The notes beneath the pieces were generated by a model. The model was given only the letters and a program-made list of their open reading frames with translations, had not been told where the DNA came from and searched no databases. From positions 1 to 64,000 of the forward strand of contig JADGBE010000008.1 of NCBI GenBank assembly GCA_015231615.1: a DNA stretch of 64,000 nt, in the 5' to 3' direction. Source of the stretch: Desulfamplus sp. Lineage in GTDB: Bacteria; Desulfobacterota; Desulfobacteria; Desulfobacterales; Desulfobacteraceae. Of the stretch, positions 43,548 to 53,725 are shown piece by piece. The position numbers were made by a program, and so were the translations under genes. Within the stretch, counting starts at the first letter, position 1; each line of letters begins with the position of its first letter.

Positions 43548-46094
43548 TTAAGCCCCGCAACATCTCTTATACTTCTTGCCGCTACCGCATGGACATTGAT
43601 CGTTTCTGCCTGTTTTAGGCTCACTACGTTTTACAGGCTCTTTTACCTGTGAACCATCTGAATGTGAAAGGATTAGATTTTCATTTTTGGGTCTTTGCAT
43701 TCTCTGAATATCATCAGGTTGAACCATCTGAACTCTAAAGATAATCTGCAAGGTCTCCTCTTTTATCCTATCAATTAGACCTTGAAACATCTCATATCCC
43801 TCTTTTTTGTAAATAACTAATGGATTTTGTTGGGCATAGCTTCTAAGTCCAATACCCTCTTTGAGGTGATCCATATTAAGAAGATGCTCTTTCCAAAGGG
43901 TGTCAACAGTTTTTAGCATAATATATTTTTCAAGCTGTCTTAACTCATTCTCACCAATGAGAGATTCTTGCTCTTGATATTTGCCCATAACTTTATCAAG
44001 TATAAAATTACCCGCCGTTGTAGCGTCAAGATTTTGTTGAGTATTGTCATCACTATGTCCATTTGAAAAAATTGATATATCAAGATTTGTGTTAAACTGA
44101 CGGTTAATTGAGTCACAAAGCCCCTGCAAATCCCACTCTGCAACAGGCAGTTTCTCCTCTTCAAACTCTTCAAAAATTGCCCAGCAGCGATCTTCAATCA
44201 TATCTGTAAAAATCTCTTTAAGGTTCTCACCTTGAAGTAGCTCTCTTCTTTGACGATAGATAACTTCACGCTGCTGATTCATAACATCGTCATACTCAAT
44301 GAGCTGCTTTCTTATCTCAAAGTTATGTCCTTCTACTTTTGATTGAGCATTTTCAATTGCTCGGCTTATAAGTGGGTGTTCAATTGGCTCACCTTCATCA
44401 ATTCCTAAACGATCCATAATTCTGGTGATACGCTCTCCACCAAAAATTCTTAAAAGATCGTCTTCAAGCGATAGATAGAACCTTGAAGAGCCTTCATCTC
44501 CTTGACGACCAGAACGACCTCTAAGCTGATTATCAATTCGCCTTGATTCATGTCGTGATGTGCCAAGTATATGAAGCCCACCAAGCTCTTTTACGCCCTC
44601 TCCAAGAACAATATCAGTTCCACGACCAGCCATGTTAGTCGATATTGTTACAGCACCTTTTTGACCAGCAGCGGCAACAATTTCAGCCTCTGCTTTGTGA
44701 TGTTTTGCATTCAAAACCGTGTGCTTTATTCCACGTTTTTCAAGCTGTTTGCTTAAATCCTCTGACACATCAATTGATATTGTTCCAACAAGAACTGGCT
44801 GACCTTTTTTGTGAAGCTGAATAATCTCTTTGATTGCTGCTTCATATTTCTCTTTTTTGGTCTTATAGATAACATCTGGAAAATCTTTCCTGATCATTGT
44901 TCTATGTGTTGGAATTACAAGAACATCGAGATTATAGATTTTTTTAAATTCAGCAGCTTCAGTTTCAGCAGTTCCAGTCATGCCACTTAATTTATTATAC
45001 ATTCTAAAGTAGTTCTGGAATGTGATAGATGCAAGAGTCTGGTTTTCATTGGCAATTTTAACATTTTCTTTTGCTTCAAGTGCCTGATGAAGCCCATCGC
45101 TGTAGCGTCTTCCCTCCATGAGTCTGCCTGTAAACTCGTCAACAATCACAACCTCATTATCTTTTACAATGTAGTCAACATCTCGCTTAAACATTGTGTG
45201 AGCTTTAAGTGCCTGATTAAGATGATGCAGAACCTCAATGTTATTTGGATCGTAAAGATTTTCAACCCCAAGAAATTTCTCACCCTTTGCAACACCAGCT
45301 TCAGTTAGAGTAACGCTCTTTGCCTCTTCATCAACATTATAATCAATCTCGTTTTTAAAAGCTGGAATAATGGTGTTTACCTGCTGATAAAGGTTTGTTG
45401 ATTTTTCTGCGGCCCCTGAAATGATAAGAGGAGTTCTTGCCTCATCAATCAAAATACTGTCAACCTCGTCAACAATTGCAAAGTTAAGTTCCCCTTGGGC
45501 AAGAGACTCTTTGTCAAACTTCATGTTATCTCGAAGATAATCAAAACCAAATTCGTTATTTGTGCCGTAGGTTATATCAGCACTGTATGCCTCTTTTCTT
45601 TCAGAATCATTTAGATTATGGAGAATAACACCAACACGAAGACCTAAAAAACAATAAATGGCACTCATCCACTCTGCATCGCGTTTTGCCAAATAGTCAT
45701 TGACAGTAACTATATGAACTCCCTTACCAGACAAGGAGTTGAGATAGGCTGGAAGGGTTGCCATCAAGGTTTTTCCTTCACCTGTTTTCATTTCAGAAAT
45801 CATGCCTTTGTGAAGAGCAATACCGCCAATAAGCTGAACATCAAAATGACGCATTTTAAGTGTTCTAAGAGACGCTTCACGAACAAGAGCAAATGCTTCT
45901 GGCAAAATATCGTCAAGTGTTTCATCTTTTGAAATGCGGACTTTAAACTCTAAAGTTTTGTCTGCCATTTGTTGGTCAGTTAGCTTCTGCATTTCTGGTT
46001 CAAGTGTGTTAATCAGCTCTATTGTGGGCATTATTTTTTTTATAGCCCTGTCATTATTTGATCCAAATATCTTTGTAAGTAGTTTGAATACCAT
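43548..46094 (-). CDS. secA: Preprotein translocase ATPase SecA
   Basis: Motor ATPase that drives Sec-dependent protein export through SecYEG. Walker [14 protein letters not shown]-type Walker [22 protein letters not shown], the preprotein cross-linking domain, [10 protein letters not shown], and [16 protein letters not shown] are all present. The C-terminus keeps the zinc-binding SEC-C tail ([17 protein letters not shown]). The length of 848 is normal. It is transcribed after argC on the minus strand, with a palindrome between. Its 3' end is duplicated at 42657-42792. Confidence 0.98.
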   Translation of the reverse strand: MVFKLLTKIFGSNNDRAIKKIMPTIELINTLEPEMQKLTDQQMADKTLEFKVRISKDETLDDILPEAFALVREASLRTLKMRHFDVQLIGGIALHKGMISEMKTGEGKTLMATLPAYLNSLSGKGVHIVTVNDYLAKRDAEWMSAIYCFLGLRVGVILHNLNDSERKEAYSADITYGTNNEFGFDYLRDNMKFDKESLAQGELNFAIVDEVDSILIDEARTPLIISGAAEKSTNLYQQVNTIIPAFKNEIDYNVDEEAKSVTLTEAGVAKGEKFLGVENLYDPNNIEVLHHLNQALKAHTMFKRDVDYIVKDNEVVIVDEFTGRLMEGRRYSDGLHQALEAKENVKIANENQTLASITFQNYFRMYNKLSGMTGTAETEAAEFKKIYNLDVLVIPTHRTMIRKDFPDVIYKTKKEKYEAAIKEIIQLHKKGQPVLVGTISIDVSEDLSKQLEKRGIKHTVLNAKHHKAEAEIVAAAGQKGAVTISTNMAGRGTDIVLGEGVKELGGLHILGTSRHESRRIDNQLRGRSGRQGDEGSSRFYLSLEDDLLRIFGGERITRIMDRLGIDEGEPIEHPLISRAIENAQSKVEGHNFEIRKQLIEYDDVMNQQREVIYRQRRELLQGENLKEIFTDMIEDRCWAIFEEFEEEKLPVAEWDLQGLCDSINRQFNTNLDISIFSNGHSDDNTQQNLDATTAGNFILDKVMGKYQEQESLIGENELRQLEKYIMLKTVDTLWKEHLLNMDHLKEGIGLRSYAQQNPLVIYKKEGYEMFQGLIDRIKEETLQIIFRVQMVQPDDIQRMQRPKNENLILSHSDGSQVKEPVKRSEPKTGRNDQCPCGSGKKYKRCCGA

Positions 46095-46188
46095 AGGATT
46101 TTTTTATGCCTTTATTTTATTTGGTAATTATACAAAACATTTTGAAGATTGCTTGCTCATACCAACCATGATATTTGACTTAATCATG

Positions 46189-46222
46189 AGATTTGGCAGC
46201 TTTTAAAAAGTTGTCAAATTTT
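46189..46222. repeat. AGATTTGACAACTTTT palindrome, copy 2
   Basis: AGATTTGGCAGCTTTT pairs with AAAAGTTGTCAAATTT with a few mismatches, so this copy has diverged from those at 28245-28277 and 63201-63236. It lies between argC and secA and could act as an argC terminator. Confidence 0.65.
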
Positions 46223-46253
46223 GAATTTTTCAATCTGCTTTGCATAGAATTAT

Positions 46254-47441
46254 TTATATTGCACCGGGAATAAGCTGCAAACCCGCCTTCTCATCAATGC
46301 CAAACATTATATTCATATTTTGCACAGCCTGACCCGATGCACCTTTAAGAATGTTATCAATGGCAGAGACTATAATTACTCTTGAAGATTTGTCATCAAC
46401 CCAAAACCCAATATCACAGAAATTTGTTCCTCTAACATGAGCTGTATCAGGAAATTTGCCTTTTGGAAGAACTCTTACAAAGAACTTATTTTTATAGTAT
46501 CTTTCAAAAATCTTTAAAATATTTTCATGGATTGAAATATCTTTGCCATTGCAACGGCAACTTTTTTTAAATTCATCCGATATTTCAGCATAAATTGTAG
46601 TCAACATACCCCTGCTCATTGGCAAAAGATGAGGCACAAAGGTTATCTTAATTTTTTCTTGAACATTATTGGATAATCTTGAACAGACAGCCTCATCAAC
46701 AGAACTCGAACAATCTGATCGATTGGACAAACGAGCATGATAAGAAAGAATCTCCTCCATCTCTGGAACATGGCGATGGTTTCCAATTTTGTATGGCTTA
46801 AAAGATTCTGTAACTTCGCAATAATGTGAGGTTAGGGATAAAGATCGACCAGCTCCGCTTACACCAGATTTTGAGTCTGAAATAATTCCATCTTTTTTAA
46901 TTACCCCTTCGCGTATAAGTGGAATAGCTGGCAGAAGAAAACTTGTTGGATAGCAACCCGGGTTTCCAATAAGGTCAGTTCCAGCAATTTCATCTTTGTA
47001 TATTTCACTCAAACCATAAACAGCCTGTTTAAGAAGCTCTGGAGACGAATGTTTTTGGTAGGTCTCTTGATATGTGGCAAGATTTTTGAATCTAAAATCT
47101 GCTGAAAGATCAATAACTTTTATGTTATTTTCTAAGAAAATTGGGGCATACTGCATTGAAATTTTATGAGGAAGTGCAAGAAATATACAGTCAACTTTGC
47201 CAAATAGATTTTCTGGCTTCATCTCTTCGCACTTAATATTTACAATATTTCTAAGCGATGGAAAGATATTTTCCAAAGATTCCCCAGCATAAGACCTTGA
47301 AGTAACCGCAACAAGTTCACAATATGGGTGTCCAACAATCAATTTAACAAGTTCAGCTCCTGTATAACCAGTTGCACCCGCAATTGCTACTCTAACTTTT
47401 TTATATTCTGAATTTGTTGTTTTGTATTCGCTATTTATCAT
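46254..47441 (-). CDS. argC: N-acetyl-gamma-glutamyl-phosphate reductase
   Basis: NADPH-dependent reductase of the third step in arginine biosynthesis. Rossmann motif AGATGYTGAELV (about 21-32), LALPHKISMQYAP, and the catalytic Cys163 in GNPGCYPTSF are clear, as are GNHRHVPEM and the late motif HVRGTNFCDIG. At 395 residues it is about 50 longer than usual. Ser/Cys/Asn-rich inserted residues lie near 235-262 (SNRSDCSSSVDEAVCSRLSN), and the N-terminus carries a duplicated NSEYK unit. AGGA seven bases before the ATG supports the start. Other arg genes are not in the window. Confidence 0.95.
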   Translation of the reverse strand: MINSEYKTTNSEYKKVRVAIAGATGYTGAELVKLIVGHPYCELVAVTSRSYAGESLENIFPSLRNIVNIKCEEMKPENLFGKVDCIFLALPHKISMQYAPIFLENNIKVIDLSADFRFKNLATYQETYQKHSSPELLKQAVYGLSEIYKDEIAGTDLIGNPGCYPTSFLLPAIPLIREGVIKKDGIISDSKSGVSGAGRSLSLTSHYCEVTESFKPYKIGNHRHVPEMEEILSYHARLSNRSDCSSSVDEAVCSRLSNNVQEKIKITFVPHLLPMSRGMLTTIYAEISDEFKKSCRCNGKDISIHENILKIFERYYKNKFFVRVLPKGKFPDTAHVRGTNFCDIGFWVDDKSSRVIIVSAIDNILKGASGQAVQNMNIMFGIDEKAGLQLIPGAI

Positions 47442-47500
47442 GTTATATCCTAAATTAAATTTGTTATTTTGTAAAAAAGATAGAAATTACCTTAACAGAT

Positions 47501-47547
47501 ATCTTAATGTTTGACAACTTTCTAAACAGTTCTCAAACATTTAAGAT
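47501..47547. repeat. AGATTTGACAACTTTT palindrome family, diverged copy
   Basis: ATCTTAATGTTTGACAACT pairs with AGTTCTCAAACATTTAAGAT, giving arms of about 20 bases with small defects. It retains the TTTGACAACTTT core of the family. It lies in the divergent argC/radical SAM spacer, so it is not simply a terminator. Confidence 0.6.
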
Positions 47548-47600
47548 AATCAAACTTACTACTATTATAGACTTAATAGTTAAATATAAATTTGGGTAAA

Positions 47601-49199
47601 ATGCTTTTAATATATCCACCAGTTGCTAAAATATCTGAACCTCCGCCCGGAGTTGCAATATTAGCAGGCTCACTTGAAGCTAATAATATAGACTGTAAAG
47701 TAGTTGATGCAAATATCCAAGCAATGCTGTGGCTTGCCAAAAGAGCCTCCTACAACGACAATTGGAGCAAAAGGGCTATTACCAATCTTGATCGAAACAT
47801 CTTTGAGCTTAAACACATTGCTCTGTATAAGAATATGGCACGATATAGTCAAAGAGTTATAGATTTTAACAAAGCCATAAATATTGCACCGAATAGACGT
47901 TTCAACATCTCTCTTTCTGACTACACCGATTATAAACTTACGCCTCTAAAAAGTGAGGATTTACTTATATCTGCTAAAGACTACAAAGATAATCCCTTCT
48001 ATCCATTTTTTGAGAGCCAACTTTCTAAAATAATTGAAAGTTATTCAAATAACCTTAAAGAGTTCCCAACTCAAGACAAAGAGTATTCAAATGAAGTTAA
48101 AAGATACTCGCCTGATTATATTGGAATCTCTTTGTGTTATCTAAGTCAAGCCCTGACAGCTTTTGCCCTTGTAGGCTGGATAAAGAAAGAGTTCCCTAAG
48201 AGTAAAATTGTAATGGGCGGCGGGCTTGTAACATCATGGATGAGTATGCCCACATGGAGTAACCCGTTTAGAGGTCTTATTGACTACATGGTAAAGGGTA
48301 GGGGAGAGGAGACTCTTGTTAATTTATGTAGGCAAGAGACTGAAACAATCAACATATACCAACCCGAATATATACCAAACTTTGATTTTTGTGAATGGGA
48401 TCAATATATTGCACCTGGTTCAATTATTCCATTCAGAACATCAAGTGGGTGCTACTGGAACAGATGTCGATTCTGCCCTGAAAAAGCTGAGGGAAATCTT
48501 TACAAACCAGAAAAAAACAGCAAGTTATTAGATAATATTCAATATCTTGTTGATAAATATCATCCAGATTATATCCATTTTATTGATGATGCTATCTCTC
48601 CATCTTTTTTGAAATCCCTTATTTCACAAAGTGATGCATCAAACTTACAAAAGCCTAAATTTGAATGGTATGGTTTTCTACGATTTACAAAAGAGCTTGC
48701 TGACCCTGATTTCTGCAACGCTCTTTATCGTTCGGGGTGTAGGTTGCTCAAACTTGGACTTGAATCAGGAGAGCAGGCTGTTCTTGATAAAATGGAAAAA
48801 GGGACAGATTTAACATTAGCTTCTAATATCTTGAAATGCCTTAAAAATGCTGGAATTCGTACATATATCTATCTACTTTTTGGCACTCAATTTGAAAATG
48901 AGTCAGATGCTGAACAAACTCTTAATTATGTTGTTAATCATAGTAAGGAAATATCTTTTCTTAATATTGCGATATTTAACTTGCCAAGATTTAGTGAAGA
49001 TACAGCAAATCTTGAGACCTCTCTATTTTCTGAAGGCGATCTTTCGCTCTATCTAAATTTTAAACACCCTAAAGGTTGGGATAGAAAAAAAGTGAGACTT
49101 TTTATTGAGAGAAAATTCAAAAAACACCCTGAAATTAGGAAGATTTTAAAAAACGATCCTCCATTTTTCACATCTAACCACGCAATATTCATGATATGA
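47601..49199 (+). CDS. B12-binding-type radical SAM protein of unassigned function
   Basis: The N-terminus MLLIYPPVAKISEPPPGVAIL looks like the B12-binding/Rossmann start common in this class, although the B12-His motif is not evident. The radical SAM domain has C-x4-C-x2-C (SGCYWNRCRFCPEKA), then DDAIS, RLLKLGLESGEQAVLDKMEKG and GIRTYIYLLFGT. The C-terminal 80 residues are unassigned. The track starts at TTG 47592; I take the ATG at 47601 because it begins the conserved LLIYPP. GC-CYW motifs with four spacer residues resemble peptide- and RiPP-modifying enzymes, but no precursor peptide is visible. It is divergent from argC and precedes the MglA cluster. Confidence 0.8.
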   Translation: MLLIYPPVAKISEPPPGVAILAGSLEANNIDCKVVDANIQAMLWLAKRASYNDNWSKRAITNLDRNIFELKHIALYKNMARYSQRVIDFNKAINIAPNRRFNISLSDYTDYKLTPLKSEDLLISAKDYKDNPFYPFFESQLSKIIESYSNNLKEFPTQDKEYSNEVKRYSPDYIGISLCYLSQALTAFALVGWIKKEFPKSKIVMGGGLVTSWMSMPTWSNPFRGLIDYMVKGRGEETLVNLCRQETETINIYQPEYIPNFDFCEWDQYIAPGSIIPFRTSSGCYWNRCRFCPEKAEGNLYKPEKNSKLLDNIQYLVDKYHPDYIHFIDDAISPSFLKSLISQSDASNLQKPKFEWYGFLRFTKELADPDFCNALYRSGCRLLKLGLESGEQAVLDKMEKGTDLTLASNILKCLKNAGIRTYIYLLFGTQFENESDAEQTLNYVVNHSKEISFLNIAIFNLPRFSEDTANLETSLFSEGDLSLYLNFKHPKGWDRKKVRLFIERKFKKHPEIRKILKNDPPFFTSNHAIFMI

Positions 49200-49471
49200 T
49201 TTGATAGTATGTTGTAATATTAAATCAAAAAATATTATTTTGATAGATTTAATACCATAAACGATGTCTCATAACTATCTAATCCCCAAAATCAGAATTG
49301 CTGATTTTATTATTGACAATGATTAGCAGTTTTGATAGCAAATATCCTCACTATTCTCTTAATTAAAAAAGTGAACCAAAAGCATATAGTGATTTTGATT
49401 GTCCATCGCATTTCTCTTGATTATTTATGGTAAATATATTTTATAGAAAGTTAAGCTAAGGAGATACGGGT

Positions 49472-50470
49472 ATGATTAGTATTTCATGTGGTTCGTGTGG
49501 AAAAAATTATAAACTTGATCCGAAGATGATAAAATCGGGAAATGCGAAATTTACCTGCAAAAATTGTGGCTATTCTAATCCTATTGGTCCAAATCTTAAT
49601 ATACAAGCTCAAGGTAAAGGTTTATCTAAAACAGAGGCTATTAACCAAAAGCCAGAAGTTCAGACATCAAATCCTAACGCTGCTACATCTCAATCCTCAA
49701 GCCTAAAAACAACATCAGAACCCGCTTCTAAGACACAGACTACTCAATTCAACCGTGATATACTTCAGGTAACATGGACAAATCGTCTTCAGGTCAAGGT
49801 AAATGCCGTGTTAATACCATTGATTATAGTTATTATGAGTATATTTGCTACAATTACATATATCACAGAAAAACAAAAAATGGAGAGTGAGCTTCAAAAG
49901 TCATCTAAAGTTGTTGCGAAAAGGCTTTCAGTTTACCTTGTTGAAGCATTTTGGTCTCTTGATGATGAGATACTTCAAGAATCGCTTAAATCTGAGATGA
50001 TGGATAATAACATCTATTCTATTAATTTAATTGACCGTAGCGGTAAAGTTGTTTATCTCGGCTATAAAAGGGATAAAGATGGTAATTTGACTTCAAACAA
50101 CTCTTCTGTTGAGGGTATTTATATAAAAGCAGATGAAGGTATTATCAAAGATTCCAATAAGATAGGTAGCGTTGAGGTCTATTTTTCATCAGCTTTCTTC
50201 TTGGAACAGTTTAATAAATCAATGTATAAACTTATAATTACTGCCCTGCTTCTTATTGTTGCTGTATCCCTTACTGCATCTGTGGTTCTTAACCAGATGA
50301 TTCTTGCACCAATTCGTAGATTGACAGATATTGCTAACAAAATAAGCATTGGAAATCTTGAGCTTGAAATTCCTATAGAATCAAAAGATGAAATTGGCGT
50401 TTTAGCAGATGCCTTTGCAAGAATGAAAGTTAGTATGTCATTTGCGATAAAACAGCTAAGAAAAAGATAG
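49472..50470 (+). CDS. Zinc-ribbon/HAMP membrane protein
   Basis: 332 residues. The N-terminus is an MJ0042-type zinc ribbon (CGSCGKNY...CKNCGYSN). A Ser/Thr/Gln-rich linker precedes TM1 (about 110-132), an extracytoplasmic region of about 115 residues, TM2 (about 253-276) and a HAMP domain (APIRRLTDIANKISIGNLELEI). No kinase or methyl-accepting domain follows: the protein ends just after HAMP. It is therefore a sensor-like membrane protein that must signal through a partner. AAGGAG before the ATG supports the start. It is the first gene of the MglA/roadblock/PilB-like run. Confidence 0.85.
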   Translation: MISISCGSCGKNYKLDPKMIKSGNAKFTCKNCGYSNPIGPNLNIQAQGKGLSKTEAINQKPEVQTSNPNAATSQSSSLKTTSEPASKTQTTQFNRDILQVTWTNRLQVKVNAVLIPLIIVIMSIFATITYITEKQKMESELQKSSKVVAKRLSVYLVEAFWSLDDEILQESLKSEMMDNNIYSINLIDRSGKVVYLGYKRDKDGNLTSNNSSVEGIYIKADEGIIKDSNKIGSVEVYFSSAFFLEQFNKSMYKLIITALLLIVAVSLTASVVLNQMILAPIRRLTDIANKISIGNLELEIPIESKDEIGVLADAFARMKVSMSFAIKQLRKR

Positions 50471-50568
50471 TTTTTCTTGATTAATTATTTTTAACTATTA
50501 TTTATTTGCACATTTTATTTGTATGGTTTTTTTATTGTTGTTTTACTGATAGATTATAGAGGATCGAC

Positions 50569-50955
50569 ATGAATACTGTAATAAGAGAAGATACCGTAAC
50601 TAAAGTTGAGAAAATTCTGCAGGATTTTATTGAGGAGTCTGGGGCGACATATGCATTGATAACTGATATGGGAGGCAATCCACTTTTTACAGCTGGTGAA
50701 GAGGATTTTGATGTCGATACTCTCGCAGCACTTTCTGCTGCAAACTACGCAACCACAAAAGAGATCGCTAATCTTATAAAGGAAGATAACTTTTCCTTGC
50801 TTTTTCATAGGGGAAATAACGAAAACGTCCATTTTGCAAAAATAACACAAGATATTCTTATGATTGTTCTTTTCAAACCTTTTCTTTCATTAGGTCTTCT
50901 AAGGCTTAAAATAAATAGTTTACAGCAAAAAATCGTCTCTATCATTGGAAATTAA
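50569..50955 (+). CDS. Roadblock/LC7 domain protein (MglB-like)
   Basis: 128 residues that are almost entirely a roadblock/LC7 fold: VEKILQDFIEESGATYALITDMGGNPL, TLAALSAANYATTKEIANL, then HFAKITQDILMIVLFKP. In Myxococcus the roadblock protein MglB is the GAP of MglA. The adjacent MglA-like GTPase (next gene) makes the same relation likely here (inference). AGAGGA upstream supports the ATG. The gene follows the HAMP protein by 98 bases. Confidence 0.9.
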   Translation: MNTVIREDTVTKVEKILQDFIEESGATYALITDMGGNPLFTAGEEDFDVDTLAALSAANYATTKEIANLIKEDNFSLLFHRGNNENVHFAKITQDILMIVLFKPFLSLGLLRLKINSLQQKIVSIIGN

Positions 50956-51049
50956 AAAGATAGGAGACTATCTCCCCGTATCCTGACAATAGAATAATCA
51001 TGTTGAAGGGGCGACAATATTTAAGAACCGCTTGCATTGGATTTTTATA

Positions 51050-51688
51050 ATGGCTATCGTAAATTTGAAAGACAAAACAATACAGATTAAAATTGTTTAT
51101 TATGGTCCAGGCAGAAGTGGAAAGACCACTAACATTGAATTTATTCATAACAAGCTGCAGCAAAACAAAAATCAGCAAATAAGCAATTTGGTATCAATAG
51201 ACACAAAAGGCGATAGAACACTCTTCTTTGATTTTTTTCCAGTCAGCCTCGGCAAAATAAATGGATTTGACTTAAAACTCAAGCTATACACGACACCGGG
51301 ACAGGTAAAATATGAGGCAACTCGCAGATTAGTACTCAAAGGCGTTGATGGTCTTGTGTTTGTTGCAGATTCCCTAACATCACGCCAAGATGCTAATCTT
51401 GAATCCTTTGAAAATCTTAAAAGCAATTTGCTATATCATAAGCAGAGCCTTTCTGATGTTAAGTTAATTTTTCAATGGAATAAACGAGATATTGACGAAA
51501 AAATGATACCTCTTTCACCAATAGAAGAGATGGAACGACTTTTAAATTCAGAGCTAAAAGTACAATCTTTTCCAGCAAGTGCTACAAGTGGAATGAATGT
51601 GCTTAAAACTGTAAACTATATCTCCAAAGAGACTGTAAAGTCTGTTATTGAGAAGACAATTTTAAATAAACATAAAATGGGCAACTAA
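51050..51688 (+). CDS. MglA-like small Ras-superfamily GTPase
   Basis: About 212 residues. GTPase motifs are G1 GPGRSGKTT, G3 TTPGQ (Pro-Gly-Gln in the DxxG position, as in bacterial MglA-type proteins), and G4 WNKRD; the G5-like SA is in FPASATSG. The start is the ATG at 51050 rather than the track TTG at 51032, because conserved AIVNLKDKTIQIKIVYYG begins there. MglA-type GTPases set cell polarity and control type IV pilus or gliding machinery. It lies 94 bases after the roadblock gene. The small insertion between G3 and G4 resembles other bacterial MglA copies. Function in this organism is inference by analogy. Confidence 0.93.
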   Translation: MAIVNLKDKTIQIKIVYYGPGRSGKTTNIEFIHNKLQQNKNQQISNLVSIDTKGDRTLFFDFFPVSLGKINGFDLKLKLYTTPGQVKYEATRRLVLKGVDGLVFVADSLTSRQDANLESFENLKSNLLYHKQSLSDVKLIFQWNKRDIDEKMIPLSPIEEMERLLNSELKVQSFPASATSGMNVLKTVNYISKETVKSVIEKTILNKHKMGN

Positions 51689-51862
51689 CAAATATTGTGG
51701 CACCTTTTTTGATTGACAGATAAAGTATTTTAATCTGACAAGTAAACATTTATATATATATATTTATTATAATTAATTACGTTAAAATTCCTGCTATAAA
51801 ATTCCAGACCTAATTTATTAATGGTCTTAATTATTTCATTTCTAAAGAGATTACGGTGATGT

Positions 51863-53035
51863 ATGGATTATCAATTATTTCGTAATATTCTCTCCCCTTA
51901 TCTTGTTGATAATATGTCAGGCATTCAGGAAGTAAAAAAATATGCGGATTCAATTTCAGTTGAAGACGCATTTGATAAAAAATTTCTGACTGTTTTAAAT
52001 AATATTATCAGTTGCTTTGAAACTAATGAAGCGATTAAAAGTTTAGCTTTGACAATTCTTGAGGAGGCAGACTTTTTTTCAGATACATCAATTCATAAGA
52101 CAACTAAAAGCAAATATTTAGATAAAATTCTCTCTGACAGTGATTACATTGAGCATACTAAATCATTTAATTTGAGCGTCATTCAAACCTATGTTGAAAA
52201 AATTATCCATAAGCAACTTTATGAAATAAATATAAAAATAGAAGAGAACCAGAGGAGTTTAAATAAAATTGAAGCAACCTCTGGAAGGATGAGGGAAGAG
52301 GTTCAACAAACAAATTTGGCCCAACAGGCAAATCAAGTTCAGCAAGCAAATTTAGCTCAACAGGTAAATCAGATTAGACAATCAAATCAATCTTTATCAA
52401 ACCTACAGCATAACCGTGCTTTGCAGAATAGAATCCCACAAACTGATAAGATGCCTCAACCTGAGCAACCGCAACGTAAGGTAGTCCCACCTCCTGCTCG
52501 TCAAATAGAATTGCAATCTTCCAATAAGATGGTTCAAGCTACGGCATCTGCACCTCAAGAGGCTATCATAACTCCAAATCAACAACAGGTTCGGTATGTT
52601 GAACAACCTCATAATTCCTCTGATGAAGTCCAGCTTGCAAGTGCAACATCGTCTTTTTTACTTGTTGAGATAGATCAAGAGCAATGTGCTATAACATACG
52701 GTAATGTTGCTGAAATTCTTAAAAGTGACAAACCTGTGCCTGAAAAGATTTTGAAACTTCCGACTATTCCATACAATAAACTTGTAGGATTTGCGAGAGG
52801 ATTCTCTGTATTGAGAAAGGTTGGTAACATTCAAATTGATAAGAAACGATCCTTTAATAACCTTAATGCTACACTTACAAATAAAGAGGATAAACGTTTT
52901 GCTGTAATAGTAGCTAAGGAAGATGACTATAAAATTATTTTTGTTGATTATATTGTTTATGCTGAGCCTGTAGATGCCCAGGAATTAGGAGAGTATGCAA
53001 AAACTGTTGAGGGACAATATAAAATCATTAAATAG
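51863..53035 (+). CDS. Q-rich protein of unknown function, possible CheW-like C-terminal domain
   Basis: 390 residues. The N-terminal third (about 1-145) is helical with no recognised family. The middle (about 148-255) is a low-complexity Gln/Asn/Pro-rich linker with tandem 12-residue units (QQANLAQQVNQI-like), plausibly disordered. The C-terminal part (about 265-375) runs SSFLLVEIDQEQCAITYGNVAEIL...LPTIPYNKLVGFARG and resembles the strand pattern of a CheW fold: hydrophobic strand, short turn, AEIL-type helix/strand, P-rich turn and G-x-ARG motif. That similarity is tentative. In the cluster it would suit a role as adaptor between the GTPase and other parts. Confidence 0.5.
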   Translation: MDYQLFRNILSPYLVDNMSGIQEVKKYADSISVEDAFDKKFLTVLNNIISCFETNEAIKSLALTILEEADFFSDTSIHKTTKSKYLDKILSDSDYIEHTKSFNLSVIQTYVEKIIHKQLYEINIKIEENQRSLNKIEATSGRMREEVQQTNLAQQANQVQQANLAQQVNQIRQSNQSLSNLQHNRALQNRIPQTDKMPQPEQPQRKVVPPPARQIELQSSNKMVQATASAPQEAIITPNQQQVRYVEQPHNSSDEVQLASATSSFLLVEIDQEQCAITYGNVAEILKSDKPVPEKILKLPTIPYNKLVGFARGFSVLRKVGNIQIDKKRSFNNLNATLTNKEDKRFAVIVAKEDDYKIIFVDYIVYAEPVDAQELGEYAKTVEGQYKIIK

Positions 53036-53158
53036 AACTAAATAGCTTATATTATCCCGTTACTTTGAAGTCAGTAGTTTATGATTATTAACTTTTTCGT
53101 AATTGTTAGTTAATTATAATTAATTAAAGTAGTAATAAGAAAAAGGTGTTGAAGATTT

Positions 53159-53725
53159 ATGTTGAATGGAACCCTTAAAACTTTTTCGCTTGGCAGTCTG
53201 CTTCAAATCTGCTCCAATGAAAATAATACAGGTGCATTGGAATTTTCTATGAGAGGTAGTCTGTGTGGAAGGATTGGATTTGAGAATGGTGATGTGGTCT
53301 ATTCAGATTTTCTTGGAATGAAAGGGGTTGATGCTGTTAGACAAATTTCTCTTCTTAAGGAAATTGACTTTCAATATAATAATTCTATAGAAATTTATGA
53401 AAAAAATATCGATATTGATATAAATTTTCTTATTATTGACTGCACAAGATATGCTGATGAAAGTGTTGCATATCTTGATGAATTAAAAGAGAATATATTA
53501 AATAAATATAAAATAGAATCACTAAATTTTTTTGAATATGATAATGTTGTATTTACATCTCTAAACCTTCACGGAGTCCACTATTTTGAAAGTGGCGAGG
53601 ACGAAAAATTTAATATTATATATTTAGATAGAAATATTAATGCAAGAATTCAGATTGTTTTTAATCAGAAAATTCTTACAGATTACCTCTTAATATACAT
53701 GCGTGAAAAAGGGATTCTTAAATGA
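53159..53725 (+). CDS. DUF4388 (PatA-N-type) protein
   Basis: 188 residues. The first 100 are DUF4388: LNGTLKTFSLGSLLQICSNENNTGALEF, RIGFENGDVVYSDFLGMKGVDAV. The 'build a uniform beta pattern' of the domain (G-x-L, LLQ, GxLEF, FENGxVVYSD, GxDAV) is intact. DUF4388 domains occur with two-component, roadblock and MglA-type genes in delta-proteobacteria and cyanobacteria, as probable signalling adaptors. The C-terminal 80 residues are unassigned. Its last base overlaps the start of the next gene (ATGA arrangement). Confidence 0.85.
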   Translation: MLNGTLKTFSLGSLLQICSNENNTGALEFSMRGSLCGRIGFENGDVVYSDFLGMKGVDAVRQISLLKEIDFQYNNSIEIYEKNIDIDINFLIIDCTRYADESVAYLDELKENILNKYKIESLNFFEYDNVVFTSLNLHGVHYFESGEDEKFNIIYLDRNINARIQIVFNQKILTDYLLIYMREKGILK

